64,000 bases of DNA, taken from positions 62,001 to 126,000 of the forward strand of contig CAZOJQ010000002.1 in the NCBI GenBank assembly GCA_964580185.1. The letters are read 5' to 3'. Shown in pieces: positions 1-8,402 of the stretch; position 1 is the first letter of the stretch; each line of letters begins with the position of its first letter. The notes below the pieces were generated by a model. The model was not told the origin of the DNA, made no database searches, and saw only the letters and a list, made by a program, of their open reading frames with translations. This DNA comes from CAYWWY01 sp964580185 (GTDB lineage: Bacteria; Thermotogota; Thermotogae; MWEM01). A program made the position numbers and the translations under genes.

Positions 1-27
1 GAAAAGGACCAAAGCCACTTCTTCCAT
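1..27 (-). CDS. Start of an unidentified gene (partial)
   Basis: On the minus strand an ATG at 27 opens a frame reading MEEVALVLF that runs off the window edge. It begins 10 bases after the stop of the RodZ-like gene, so it would be the next gene of the same operon. The region before it has only a weak GATGGG ribosome-site candidate. Nine codons are too few to identify a product, and the frame may be chance. Confidence 0.3.
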
Positions 28-37
28 GGGTTTAATT

Positions 38-628
38 TTACCCATCATTCCACTCCACGACAAACGCCTCCAACTCAACCCTCCATTGGTTTTTTCCGAA
101 TTCGACAAGAACTCGGTTTTGATTGGGATTTTGTACCTCCAAAGAATCCCCAATCGGAAATACACGCGTTTGGCCTACGCCCAACTCTTGCCATGGATCT
201 GAACCGTGTCGAATCTGGATGGAATACGAACCCAAATTCGTGATGCGGGGTTGACGTTGTTGAACCAGTGAATGGGTATGAATCCCCAGATATCCGATGC
301 TGCCCAGCAAAACAGGCAAGATCAATATATTCCACCAAACGATTGGTTTCCAACTCCGCCTCGCAATTGCGCGAAAATTCTCTTTTGCTCCAGACCCTGG
401 GGGTTCGTAAAGATTCAGTACCGGTTGACAATCCATTTCAAAGTACCGGCAGATTCGCTTCAACGCATCTCGAACATAGATTCCCGGGGTGCCCTCAATC
501 GTGCCTTCTTCAAGGCTTTTAAGAAACTGCTCCGATATCTTAAGATGTCCTGCCAGTTCCTCGCATGACAGGTTTCGAGTCATCCGTTGTTGTCTCAATA
601 AACGTCCAAGTTCATGTGAATTGTCCAT
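38..628 (-). CDS. RodZ-like membrane helix-turn-helix protein
   Basis: 196 residues. Residues about 8-70 form an HTH_25/Xre-type DNA-binding-like domain (LGRLLRQQRMTRNLS, then CEELAGHLKISEQFLKSLEE). A basic linker leads to one membrane helix near residues 96-115 (WWNILILPVLLGSIGYLGI) and a small extracytoplasmic beta-rich tail. This is the layout of RodZ, which links MreB to the wall machinery, but the protein is shorter than E. coli RodZ (about 337 residues). The ATG overlaps the end of the Sua5 gene by 17 bases and has AAGG six bases upstream. A cell-shape role is inferred; a membrane-bound regulator is the alternative. Confidence 0.7.
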   Translation of the reverse strand: MDNSHELGRLLRQQRMTRNLSCEELAGHLKISEQFLKSLEEGTIEGTPGIYVRDALKRICRYFEMDCQPVLNLYEPPGSGAKENFRAIARRSWKPIVWWNILILPVLLGSIGYLGIHTHSLVQQRQPRITNLGSYSIQIRHGSDPWQELGVGQTRVFPIGDSLEVQNPNQNRVLVEFGKNQWRVELEAFVVEWNDG

Positions 629-1706
629 CGATTGCCTTTCGGATTCGATTCATGATGGCCATACCAATACCGATCTCTTCCACCCCTTCTATGAGGATCA
701 TCGGATACCCTTCCTCATCAGCCATCCGAAATGCGTGGAACAGAGATTTCCCAATGGAATATGGTTGAGCCCGACTCCCGAGAGAAACATAAGATACTCC
801 GCTATCTTGATATCGATCCATCGTCTCATCTGTGCATAGCACAAGAACCCGATGCTCCGGTCGATTCCTTTCATGATACCGGCAGAGGACCTGTTCGATC
901 ATTCGCTCCAAATCCCGATCGCTACTCCCTGTATACTCGATCAAGGTCAACGAGGCTTTTGGTGCGTAATGTCGATACTTCATTCCCGGAGCAATTGCTT
1001 CCGCGCGGTGCATACCGATAACTAGATCTGGAATCATCGTTTGGATCTGTTCTACCGTGATTGGACCCGGTCGAAGCAATACCGGCGGTTCCTCCACCAG
1101 AGAAATGATGGTCGATTCCAATCCAAAATCCAGCGTCCCGCTATCAATGATCCAATCTGCGATTCCTTCCATCTCACACAAATGCTCTTTCCGTGTCAAA
1201 CTGGGGGTTCCGGATCGGTTCGCGCTGGGCGCGGCTAAAGGAATGCCACACTCGGAAATGAGCGCTTGCGCAACGGGATGAGAAGGAAAGCGAATGGCTA
1301 CCGTATCTCGTCCTCCGGTGACCCATTTCGGCACATGCGAACCTTTTGGGAACACGAAAGTCATTGGGCCCGGCCAAAACTTCTCTGCCAAATCTCGCCA
1401 CGGATAGGCTACGGATCCGACCAAGCGAGTCAAGTTGTCCAAAGCGCTGATATGGAGAATCAATGGATTATCAATAGGCCTGCCTTTCGCTTGATACACT
1501 TTTTGGACCGATGGTCCAAGAAAAGGATTCACACCCAACCCATAGACTGTTTCGGTCGGGAAGACCACCAGTCCTCCGTTCAGCAACTCCATCGCTGCTG
1601 GCCGGAGGATTTGGGTCATCTCCGGATTGGGCATACGGTCTTCGATGGAAAGCCATCTCGTTTTGAGCAACTCTGGTTTTGGATCCGACCCTTCGTTTTC
1701 GTTCAT
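612..1706 (-). CDS. Threonylcarbamoyl-AMP synthase (Sua5/YwlC type)
   Basis: Makes threonylcarbamoyl-AMP from threonine, bicarbonate and ATP for the t6A37 modification of ANN-decoding tRNAs, in the cytoplasm. The N-terminal YrdC domain is clear: GGLVVFPTETVYGLG, KGRPIDNPL, the GPMTFVFP strand, RFPSHPVAQ and APSANRSGTPS. A second C-terminal Sua5 domain (APGMKYRHYAPKA linker, then an alpha/beta fold) makes this the long Sua5 form rather than short TsaC. The ATG at 1706 lies two bases after the minD stop. An upstream ATG at 1742 is possible but would overlap minD by 34 bases. About 364 residues from the chosen start. Confidence 0.9.
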   Translation of the reverse strand: MNENEGSDPKPELLKTRWLSIEDRMPNPEMTQILRPAAMELLNGGLVVFPTETVYGLGVNPFLGPSVQKVYQAKGRPIDNPLILHISALDNLTRLVGSVAYPWRDLAEKFWPGPMTFVFPKGSHVPKWVTGGRDTVAIRFPSHPVAQALISECGIPLAAPSANRSGTPSLTRKEHLCEMEGIADWIIDSGTLDFGLESTIISLVEEPPVLLRPGPITVEQIQTMIPDLVIGMHRAEAIAPGMKYRHYAPKASLTLIEYTGSSDRDLERMIEQVLCRYHERNRPEHRVLVLCTDETMDRYQDSGVSYVSLGSRAQPYSIGKSLFHAFRMADEEGYPMILIEGVEEIGIGMAIMNRIRKAIDGQFT

Positions 1707-1708
1707 CG

Positions 1709-2512
1709 TTATCGCCGGAACATGGCGCGAAATAGCGTCCAAAAGGTTGGTTTTGACAAACGATAATCTTCTTTGATCGGGATTTTGTGTCCCATAATCC
1801 GGCGCGCGATGTTTCCGAATATTTGGTGAATTTCCTTGCTTCCTTCCATGGTGGCGGGTATCCCTCGATTGCTTGCCACGATAATCTCTTCGGAATCGGG
1901 GATAATCCCGATCAACTGCAACGCCAGAGTCTTCAAGATATCTTCGATGGAAAGCATTCCTTTTTTTTGAGACATCAGATCCCGATACCGGTTGATGATC
2001 AGGAGAATTTGATCCTCTCTCTTACCCGATTTCTCCAAAAGGCCAACCACTCGATCCGCATCGCTCACAGACGGATATTCGGGGTTTGTTACAACAACCG
2101 CGACATCCGCGCCAACAACCGCATTCCGAAACCCGCTCTCGATTCCAGCCGGAGAATCTACAATAACAAAGTCAAACTCGTTTCTCAGTTGACCGATCAC
2201 CTTTTTCATATCTTCTTCGTGCACCATCTCTTTGGTGGCAACCTGAGAAGCTGGCAATAAAAAGAGATTGCGATTTGTCTTATGCCGAACCAGAGCATCG
2301 ATTCCGGAAACCCGATCGGAAATTACGTCCATAATTGTATAAATGATCCGATTTTCTAACCCCAAAAGGACATCCAAGTTTTTTAGTCCGATATCGGCGT
2401 CTAAAAGGCACACCCTCCTGCCCAGATTGGCAAAAGATACTCCCAAATTCGCTGTAACGGTTGTTTTCCCAACTCCGCCTTTACCGGAAGTTACAACCAA
2501 CACTTGGCCCAT
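1709..2512 (-). CDS. minD: Septum site-determining ATPase MinD
   Basis: 267 residues. The deviant Walker A (SGKGGVGKTT) at residues 9-18, the switch segment LLDADIGLKNLDVLLGLENR and VIVDSPAGIE are typical of MinD. The last residues (TFWTLFRAMFRR) form a basic amphipathic helix like the MinD membrane-targeting sequence. MinD recruits MinC to the membrane to block FtsZ rings at wrong sites. Neither minC nor minE is adjacent; the upstream neighbour is a DUF59 gene and the downstream one Sua5. A G-rich GGGGGTGGGG lies just before the ATG. A ParA/Mrp-type ATPase is the alternative, but the switch motif and the C-terminal helix favour MinD. Confidence 0.88.
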   Translation of the reverse strand: MGQVLVVTSGKGGVGKTTVTANLGVSFANLGRRVCLLDADIGLKNLDVLLGLENRIIYTIMDVISDRVSGIDALVRHKTNRNLFLLPASQVATKEMVHEEDMKKVIGQLRNEFDFVIVDSPAGIESGFRNAVVGADVAVVVTNPEYPSVSDADRVVGLLEKSGKREDQILLIINRYRDLMSQKKGMLSIEDILKTLALQLIGIIPDSEEIIVASNRGIPATMEGSKEIHQIFGNIARRIMGHKIPIKEDYRLSKPTFWTLFRAMFRR

Positions 2513-2530
2513 ACCCCACCCCCATTGGTT

Positions 2531-2842
2531 TCAAGTCGATTGGCCCGGATGGTTCCGAATGCTCGAATCTAACCGATCTGGCGTCCATGGCGGATCAAAA
2601 ACAAGTTGAACGGTACACTTTCCGGATCCAACCACTTGTTCCACAGCCCACGTAGCCTGTTCAACCATTACACCGGCAAGCGGGCATGCGGGAGTGGTCA
2701 ATGTCATATCAACCTCAACGCGTTGATCATCCAAAATTCGAACATCATAGATTAACCCCAAAGTAACGATATCAATGCCCAGTTCAAGATCGATCACCTG
2801 GCTCAATGCTTCCATGATCGTTTTTTGATTCAGACCCCCCAT
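2531..2842 (-). CDS. DUF59/MIP18 family metal-sulfur cluster assembly protein
   Basis: 103 residues with the DUF59 core: LSQVIDLELGIDIVTLGLIY near residues 14-33 and MTLTTPACPLAGVM near 46-59 with the conserved cysteine. Family members (SufT, PaaD, N-terminal Mrp domain) help iron-sulfur cluster maturation. The ATG overlaps the end of the nrnA-like gene by 13 bases and has GGAGG seven bases upstream, so the two are probably translationally coupled. In many genomes this domain is fused to a Mrp ATPase; here it sits beside a MinD-type ATPase. The exact client protein is not visible. Confidence 0.85.
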   Translation of the reverse strand: MGGLNQKTIMEALSQVIDLELGIDIVTLGLIYDVRILDDQRVEVDMTLTTPACPLAGVMVEQATWAVEQVVGSGKCTVQLVFDPPWTPDRLDSSIRNHPGQST

Positions 2843-3864
2843 TCTTGTCCCTCCTCGTTTTTCGCGCGATTCTTCCTTTGGATCTCCATTTGATCTTTTG
2901 TGAAGGTCAGAACAGAATCAATGGCTTCATCCATTTCCAAAAGAAGGGTGCACCCTGCTGCTTTCGGATGGCCACCCCCACCAAAATGGAGGGCAACGGT
3001 TGCAATATCAAACCAGTCTTTCGAACGCATATGTGTTTTGATCTTTCCCTCCTCTTCTTCCGAGAAAAAAAGGGCCACTTCCATTCCCTTCACGGACCGA
3101 AGCACTCCAACGAATCCACTGGTATCCGAATAGCCATTGCCATAATCGCGAACATCCTCTTTCCGCAAATACGAGAATGCAATCCCCAAGTCTGGATCCA
3201 TTTGCATATTGTGGATCATCCGCGCCAGCAAGGCAAAGTATTCCGGCCTTTGGTTCTCCAATACCAAATTGGCGGTAAAGGAAGGATCCGCTCCAAACCG
3301 TGCCAATCGCGCAGCGTCTTCGAGCAATCGGGCATCCGTGTTGGAATACTTGAAAAACCCGGAATCCGTTTGAATCCCCATCAACAACAAAGTGGACAAA
3401 ACGGGATCCAGTCCCAGTTCCGTCCGTTGGAAGATCCAGAGAACCATCTGCGCAGTTGCTGCTGCTGACGAGTCAACCCAGTTCACATCGCCAAAGTTCG
3501 TATTGGTCGCATGATGATCGATGACAACAGAAGGCATTGAGCCGAGCAGCATTTCGAACCGCCCGATTCGATCCCTGGACGAAGCGTCAACCACCACCAA
3601 GCATTCAAAATCCTTGGGAGTATGGAGATGACAAAACCGATCCCAATCCAGGATTTGGTCGGTAAGCAATAGAGGGCGGAAGGTTTCAGGAATCGGGCTA
3701 TCAACCACCGCGATAGCCTGCTTCCCCATACGCCGTAGACCCAATGTCAAACCGAGCATGGAACTGATATCATCTCCATCCGGATCAATATGCCCAATCA
3801 CAAGAATGGAGTCGTTTGTTTGAATCTTTTCGATTACAGCCAATAGCTGCTTCTCATGCCACAT
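2830..3864 (-). CDS. DHH/DHHA1 phosphoesterase, NrnA-like nanoRNase/pAp phosphatase
   Basis: 344 residues. Motif I is GHIDPDGDDISSMLGL (residues about 24-39), motif II VVVDASSRDRIG, motif III VIDHHATN, and the C-terminal DHHA1 motif is GGGGHPKAAGCTL. This architecture is that of NrnA, which degrades short RNA oligomers and can dephosphorylate pAp; some relatives cleave pApA. First gene of its operon: ATG at 3864 with GGTGA four bases upstream and an extended -10 promoter at 3884-3889, which implies a very short leader. The canonical DPDGDA is DPDGDD here, a mild change. Substrate is inferred from the family. Confidence 0.87.
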   Translation of the reverse strand: MWHEKQLLAVIEKIQTNDSILVIGHIDPDGDDISSMLGLTLGLRRMGKQAIAVVDSPIPETFRPLLLTDQILDWDRFCHLHTPKDFECLVVVDASSRDRIGRFEMLLGSMPSVVIDHHATNTNFGDVNWVDSSAAATAQMVLWIFQRTELGLDPVLSTLLLMGIQTDSGFFKYSNTDARLLEDAARLARFGADPSFTANLVLENQRPEYFALLARMIHNMQMDPDLGIAFSYLRKEDVRDYGNGYSDTSGFVGVLRSVKGMEVALFFSEEEEGKIKTHMRSKDWFDIATVALHFGGGGHPKAAGCTLLLEMDEAIDSVLTFTKDQMEIQRKNRAKNEEGQEWGV

Positions 3865-3883
3865 AAAATCACCCGTTCGCGGA

Positions 3884-3889
3884 ATTATA
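3884..3889 (-). promoter_or_regulatory. Extended -10 promoter for the nrnA-minD-Sua5 operon
   Basis: On the minus strand the sequence reads ATGGTATAAT, a perfect TATAAT with TG one base upstream. No convincing -35 hexamer lies 17 bases further up. Predicted transcription start is about 12 bases before the nrnA-like ATG. Confidence 0.75.
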
Positions 3890-3922
3890 CCATGATTTTC
3901 TGAAAAAGAGAAGGTCTGAGGA

Positions 3923-5209
3923 TCACAGGATTCGGTTGAACCACCGGATTCCTAGGTACAAAGAAGCAACTGTCATCCCAATTAAAGAGATCACCACACC
4001 ATCCCGGAAAAATTGGCTAAACGGCATCCGGGTTTTCGATGTAGATTCAAGAATCCCTATACCGACAATATTTGCTGCTGTACCGCTAATTGTAAGATTT
4101 CCTCCCATATTTGCGCCCAATACAAGCGCCCACCAGAGCTCTTGGGGATGCGAGAACCCCGGGGCGATCGTTTGGACAATCGGTATGAATACGGCTACGA
4201 CCGGCACAGCTCCGATCAATCCACCCAAAATCCCGGAAACCCATTGAATCAGGATGATCAGCAAAAAAGGCCGGGATTGAAAGGTCATGATCCATTGAGC
4301 GATATGGTCGATGACCCCAACCTCTTTCAGCGCCCCCGTGAGCAAAAATAACCCCAAGAAAAAGAAGAGAGTATTCCATTCAATCTCTCCCGCGATCTTC
4401 TCGAAGGTTCCTTTGGATAGAAAAAGCATGATTACTCCACCGCTCAATGCAATCAATGAAGCCTCATAATCCAATGTATCATGGAGGATAAACCCGACCA
4501 AGACCACTCCAAAGGCGATCGATCCTTTCAAAAAAAGGGGACGGTCCAGAATCGCCTTCGACGGATCAATGGAAAGCAAAGCATTTAGTTGTTCTTTTGG
4601 AACTTGGGAAAATTGCGGATATCGGAATCGGAAATACAACAAACTGATTGCAAGCACGATCAGAGCAGGCGCAATCATTACCGAGCTGAACTCCAAAAAA
4701 CCGATTTTGGCAGCGCTTCCGATCAAGATGTTGGGGGGGTCTCCGATAATGGTTGCCGAACCGCCAATGTTGGAAGCGAAAATCAAGGTTAGCATCAGGG
4801 GAGCAGGACGAAACCCAACGGAATCGCTAATCAAGAAAACGATTGGCGCAAAGAGCAGAATAGTCGTCACATTGTCCAATACGCTTGACAATCCGGCAAC
4901 AGCCACGATCATCAATACATAGATCACAGCCATATTTCCTTTTGAACTCCGTACGATTCGCGCTGCAATGTACTGAAACATCCCCGTGCTTTTCAGCACA
5001 CCGACGAGGATCATCATACCCAAAAGAATCCCTAGCGTATTGAAATCCACAAAATCCCCCATTCGGGAGATGGTCAATCCGTCGGCGACTTTAACAAAAA
5101 TGGCCAGCAATCCCATGGAAAAAGCGATTAAGGATCGATCCAGCTTTCCGGTAATGATGAAGAAATAGGCCAAAAGGAAGATCCCAACAACAACTCCTTG
5201 CTGCAGCAA
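3923..5209 (-). CDS. ArsB/NhaD/P-protein family ion transporter
   Basis: About 428 residues and mostly hydrophobic, with 10-12 predicted membrane helices. It has the ion-transporter superfamily signatures: LSSVLDNVTTILLFAPIVF in the first half, GGSATIIGDPPNILIG, and NMGGNLTISGTAANIVG in the second half. Members export arsenite or exchange Na+ for H+; no arsR or arsenic gene is nearby, so a Na+/H+ antiporter or anion carrier is equally possible. I place the start at the TTG at 5209 because GGAGG lies five bases upstream; the TTG at 5221 has only AGGG. Divergent from the MFS gene, with its own extended -10 at 5255-5260. Confidence 0.85.
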   Translation of the reverse strand: MLQQGVVVGIFLLAYFFIITGKLDRSLIAFSMGLLAIFVKVADGLTISRMGDFVDFNTLGILLGMMILVGVLKSTGMFQYIAARIVRSSKGNMAVIYVLMIVAVAGLSSVLDNVTTILLFAPIVFLISDSVGFRPAPLMLTLIFASNIGGSATIIGDPPNILIGSAAKIGFLEFSSVMIAPALIVLAISLLYFRFRYPQFSQVPKEQLNALLSIDPSKAILDRPLFLKGSIAFGVVLVGFILHDTLDYEASLIALSGGVIMLFLSKGTFEKIAGEIEWNTLFFFLGLFLLTGALKEVGVIDHIAQWIMTFQSRPFLLIILIQWVSGILGGLIGAVPVVAVFIPIVQTIAPGFSHPQELWWALVLGANMGGNLTISGTAANIVGIGILESTSKTRMPFSQFFRDGVVISLIGMTVASLYLGIRWFNRIL

Positions 5210-5254
5210 AAACACCTCCAAAGCCCTGATAATCTGTTTCTTTGTCTATACTGG

Positions 5255-5260
5255 ATTATA
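5255..5260 (-). promoter_or_regulatory. Extended -10 promoter of the ArsB/NhaD-type gene
   Basis: Minus strand reads ATGATATAAT: TATAAT preceded by TG with one base between. The -35 region is poor. Back to back with the plus-strand promoter at 5315-5323, so the two transporter genes are divergently transcribed. Confidence 0.7.
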
Positions 5261-5314
5261 TCATAATCCGGCCGGTCCCCATTCATTTCGATCATCCGAA
5301 TGATGGTTTGTTTG

Positions 5315-5323
5315 TGATATACT
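5315..5323 (+). promoter_or_regulatory. Extended -10 promoter of the MFS permease/GDPD operon
   Basis: TGATATACT: -10 TATACT at 5318-5323 with the TG extension at 5315-5316. The -35 region (TCCGAA) is poor. The chosen ATG lies 39 bases downstream of the -10. Confidence 0.65.
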
Positions 5324-5361
5324 ATCTCGATATGGTCCGATCGTCTTGGGGGGAGGAAATG

Positions 5362-6525
5362 ATGAGTTTCTGGTCAGCGCTCAAAGAAGGACGGAAGGAA
5401 AGCTCAGTCGAATGGATGATCTATTCAAATATAGCGGTTACCACGCTCTGGAGCCAATACTTTTATTCCGAGGGGTATAATCCCATTCAGATTGGCGTTC
5501 TTATGGCTATGATTCCTTTGATGTCCTTTGTATCCAATCCTTTCTTCTTCCGGTTATCCAATACTGTCAGCGAACAAAAGATCATTCGTTTTGTCGCGTT
5601 CATTCCCGCAATTCTCGTATGGGGGATCTTTTTCTTTTCCGGATTCTGGTTCAAACTTTGGATCATTTTGCCTGTTGCTTTGACCATGTCTGCCGTCATT
5701 CCTATAGCCGAAGGCATGGTCATCCAAAGCTTGAAAAAGAAAGGGCTCCGGTTTGACCATATTCGCTTATGGGGAACCATCGGCTACTCCTGTACCATTC
5801 TCATCTCGGGTCTTTTGATCCAGGTATCCTACGCATGGGTTTTTGCTTTCTCAACGATGTCACTCCTTGTCGTTGGCGCTGTATGTCCCCTTCTTGCTCA
5901 AACTCCCGTTCCGGTCTCCGTGAAAGAGCGGCCCAATTTCCCCTTGGGCCCGATGAAGACCTTTCTATTCATGCTCGGCTTTTCTGCAGTGGCTACATCG
6001 GTTGGAAGTATGAGTTCCGTATTTCTTCCGATGTTGACAGATGGATACGGATTCCCGGAGTGGGCTCCTGGCGTTAGTTTTTCCATTATGGCCATTTCCG
6101 AAGTCCCTTTTCTTTTGCTTGGCGAACGCATCCTCAAGCGTCTTGGCAATACTCGGTTACTGGCTATCGGAATCAGCGCAATCGCTTTACGGGTATTGCT
6201 CATGTCCTGGATCTCGCATCCTCTGGGGTTCTTTTTTGCCTTGCCCATTCATGGCCTCGGCTACATCACCGTATACTATGCCCTTTTCCAATTCATCCAT
6301 TATCGCCTTTCTCCCCACCAAGTACGGAATGCGCAAGTCCTCCTTTGGATCACCCTTCAAGGCGTCAATTTCACGGTCGGATCCCTAGGAGGCGGATGGT
6401 TGGTGGAACAGACCGGGGTATTGGCGGGGTATCGATTCGCAGGGTGGTTGGGTGTTGCCGCAGCAGTGGGCGCGTGGATCTATTCCGTACAGGCAACCCG
6501 TTCCACTCACACGAAAGAACCATGA
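5362..6525 (+). CDS. MFS permease, HcaT-like (phenylpropionate permease type)
   Basis: About 387 residues with around 12 membrane helices. The N-terminal ESSVEWMIYSNIAVTTLWSQY and GYNPIQIGVLMAMIPL, and the C-terminal GERILKRLGNTRLLAIG and LPIHGLGYITVYYALFQFIH, resemble the HcaT/MFS_1-like branch. Substrates in this branch are mostly untested (aromatic acids, nucleosides, sugars), so none is assigned. ATGATG at 5359/5362 follows a strong GGGGGGAGG; the second ATG gives the better five-base spacer. The stop overlaps the ATG of the next gene (ATGA), so the pair is coupled. Confidence 0.8.
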   Translation: MSFWSALKEGRKESSVEWMIYSNIAVTTLWSQYFYSEGYNPIQIGVLMAMIPLMSFVSNPFFFRLSNTVSEQKIIRFVAFIPAILVWGIFFFSGFWFKLWIILPVALTMSAVIPIAEGMVIQSLKKKGLRFDHIRLWGTIGYSCTILISGLLIQVSYAWVFAFSTMSLLVVGAVCPLLAQTPVPVSVKERPNFPLGPMKTFLFMLGFSAVATSVGSMSSVFLPMLTDGYGFPEWAPGVSFSIMAISEVPFLLLGERILKRLGNTRLLAIGISAIALRVLLMSWISHPLGFFFALPIHGLGYITVYYALFQFIHYRLSPHQVRNAQVLLWITLQGVNFTVGSLGGGWLVEQTGVLAGYRFAGWLGVAAAVGAWIYSVQATRSTHTKEP

Positions 6526-8384
6526 CCATGAATACGCGTGCTTTGAACGACATAAAAACCGGGTTACTTGAAGCGATTTCGACCGTGCGAAAATCCTTTG
6601 TTCCCGCAGTCCTTTTCGAAGCCGCGGTCAATATCATTGGGGCAGCCATCATAACGCCCCTATCTGCTTTTTTATTTGCGAGATTGGTTCGATTAAGCGG
6701 GTTTTCTGCGGTAAACAACCTTCAGGTTCTTTCCTTCTTCTTCAGCCTGCCTGGGGTTCTATCCATGACTCTCGCAGCGATGGCCCTTTTTATCGGGCTT
6801 TTTATCAAAGAAGCGGGTCAACTTGCCATCCTGAGTTCCGCTTATTATGGGGTTCCGGTTTCCTTTCGATATTTGGTAAACCGAAGCGTCTTTATGCTTC
6901 CAAAGCTTTTGAGAATGGGTGTTGTTGAGTTTTCGGTCTATTTTCTCCTGATTTTTCCCTTGCTCTGGCTTTTGGTCACTTTAGTCGGCGAAGGGGCTTT
7001 TTTCTCCTTAGGATGGCCTGCAGTGACCCAATGGATGTCCGGTTCCTGGTGGCGGATCGCTCTGGTAAGTATTGGAATTGGCGCATTGATTTATGGAATG
7101 ATCCGTTTCTTCGTGAACCGGATCTTTTTGATTCCATGCGCTGTATTGGAAAACCTGAGCTTCCCGCAATCCGTCCGCCGGAGTATATGTCTTGTCAAAG
7201 GGTCTTTTTTCCCGATCCTCTTGATGCTCTCTTTATGGTTTTTCGTCTTCGTCCTTGCCGTTGTCGGTGTTGCCTCTTTGATGGTCGGGATCATTGGCAT
7301 CGGAGTAGGATCCATTCACCCCGAGAACCCCGTTTTTTTCAGTTTCTTTGTTTTGGTGATCGTGGTCGGGGTCGTTGCGTCGGTGATTGTTTCTCTTGTG
7401 TTAAATCCGATCAATACCGCCTTTATCTTTCATTTATACCTGCGGCAACGAAGCCGAAAAGAAGGAGCCGAACCGAAGATTATCCTTCCGAAGATTTCCC
7501 GACAAATTGGACAAACCCCATGGATCCATAAGCACCCCAAGCTCGCGGCGGCGGGATTTTTTGCCGGTGTTCTCTCCGTTGCTTTTCTCATCTTTCTCGG
7601 CCTTCAAGAGGAGGCCCCTTTGCTGAAAGATCACGTTGAAGTCACGGCTCATCGTGGGAGCAGTTTGCGGGCTCCAGAAAACACGCTTTCTGCTATTCTG
7701 CTAGCTGCTAAAGAAGGGGCGGACTACGCAGAGATGGATGTTCGCCAGACGTCCGATGATGTCGTGGTTTTGCTTCATGATGAAAGCTTGTGGGCGCGGA
7801 CCGGGGTTCATCAACGGATTTGGAACATAACCTATCTCGAAGTTAAACAATTGGATGCGGGGATCCGGTTTTCACCCGATTTCGCAGGGGAACAGATTGT
7901 ATCTCTCGAAGAAGTGATTCAACAAACTATAGGGAAGATCAAATTGAACATCGAAATCAAAGCCCATGCGCAAAACTCCAATATCGCCAACGCGGTTGTT
8001 TCTTTGATTGAGCAATACGGAATTGTACACCAGTGCGTAATCACATCTTTGGACTATCGGACCCTTCAACGAGTGCGCCGTTTGAACCCGGATATCCGAA
8101 TCGGTTTGATTACAGCGCTCAGCATCGGGACACTATGGGATCTTGATGTGGATTTTTATAGCATCATCCATACGATGGCCACCCCCGAATTTCTCCATCG
8201 AGCAGAGTCGATTGGAAGACCGGTCCATGTATGGACCATCAATGACCGGGATGAAATGGAGCGTCTGATTCGTCTTGGGGTGGATAACATCATCACTGAC
8301 GATCCTTTGGTCTTTTTCTCCATCATGAAAGAAAAGACCGGAATCCCTGATCTAGGATTCGCTTGGGAACCCTATCTCGACTGA
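6522..8384 (+). CDS. Glycerophosphodiester phosphodiesterase with N-terminal membrane domain
   Basis: About 620 residues. The first about 350 residues hold some 6-8 membrane helices of the GDPD membrane domain. The rest is a GDPD TIM barrel: TAHRGSSLRAPENT (catalytic HRG), YAEMDVRQTSDDVVVLLHDE (Glu/Asp metal ligands and the second catalytic His), LNIEIKAH, and VHVWTINDRDEMERLIRLGVD near the end. It hydrolyses glycerophosphodiesters to glycerol-3-phosphate and an alcohol and may act on membrane-derived lipids or teichoic-type polymers. The start is the ATG that overlaps the upstream stop as ATGA. Coupling with the HcaT-like permease suggests uptake plus hydrolysis, which is inference. Confidence 0.88.
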   Translation: MTMNTRALNDIKTGLLEAISTVRKSFVPAVLFEAAVNIIGAAIITPLSAFLFARLVRLSGFSAVNNLQVLSFFFSLPGVLSMTLAAMALFIGLFIKEAGQLAILSSAYYGVPVSFRYLVNRSVFMLPKLLRMGVVEFSVYFLLIFPLLWLLVTLVGEGAFFSLGWPAVTQWMSGSWWRIALVSIGIGALIYGMIRFFVNRIFLIPCAVLENLSFPQSVRRSICLVKGSFFPILLMLSLWFFVFVLAVVGVASLMVGIIGIGVGSIHPENPVFFSFFVLVIVVGVVASVIVSLVLNPINTAFIFHLYLRQRSRKEGAEPKIILPKISRQIGQTPWIHKHPKLAAAGFFAGVLSVAFLIFLGLQEEAPLLKDHVEVTAHRGSSLRAPENTLSAILLAAKEGADYAEMDVRQTSDDVVVLLHDESLWARTGVHQRIWNITYLEVKQLDAGIRFSPDFAGEQIVSLEEVIQQTIGKIKLNIEIKAHAQNSNIANAVVSLIEQYGIVHQCVITSLDYRTLQRVRRLNPDIRIGLITALSIGTLWDLDVDFYSIIHTMATPEFLHRAESIGRPVHVWTINDRDEMERLIRLGVDNIITDDPLVFFSIMKEKTGIPDLGFAWEPYLD

Positions 8385-8402
8385 TTCCGGCCAGTCTTTT
8401 TT
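8379..8402 (+). terminator. Probable intrinsic terminator after the GDPD gene
   Basis: GACTG, an eight-base loop, CAGTC, then TTTTTT. The stem is only 5 bp and starts just before the GDPD stop. The T run overlaps the stop codon of the convergent caspase-domain gene. Confidence 0.45.

Noticed and set aside
1709..2512. MinD as an Mrp/ApbC iron-sulfur carrier
   Set aside because: It lacks the C-terminal CxxC of Mrp and has the MinD switch segment and membrane-targeting helix.
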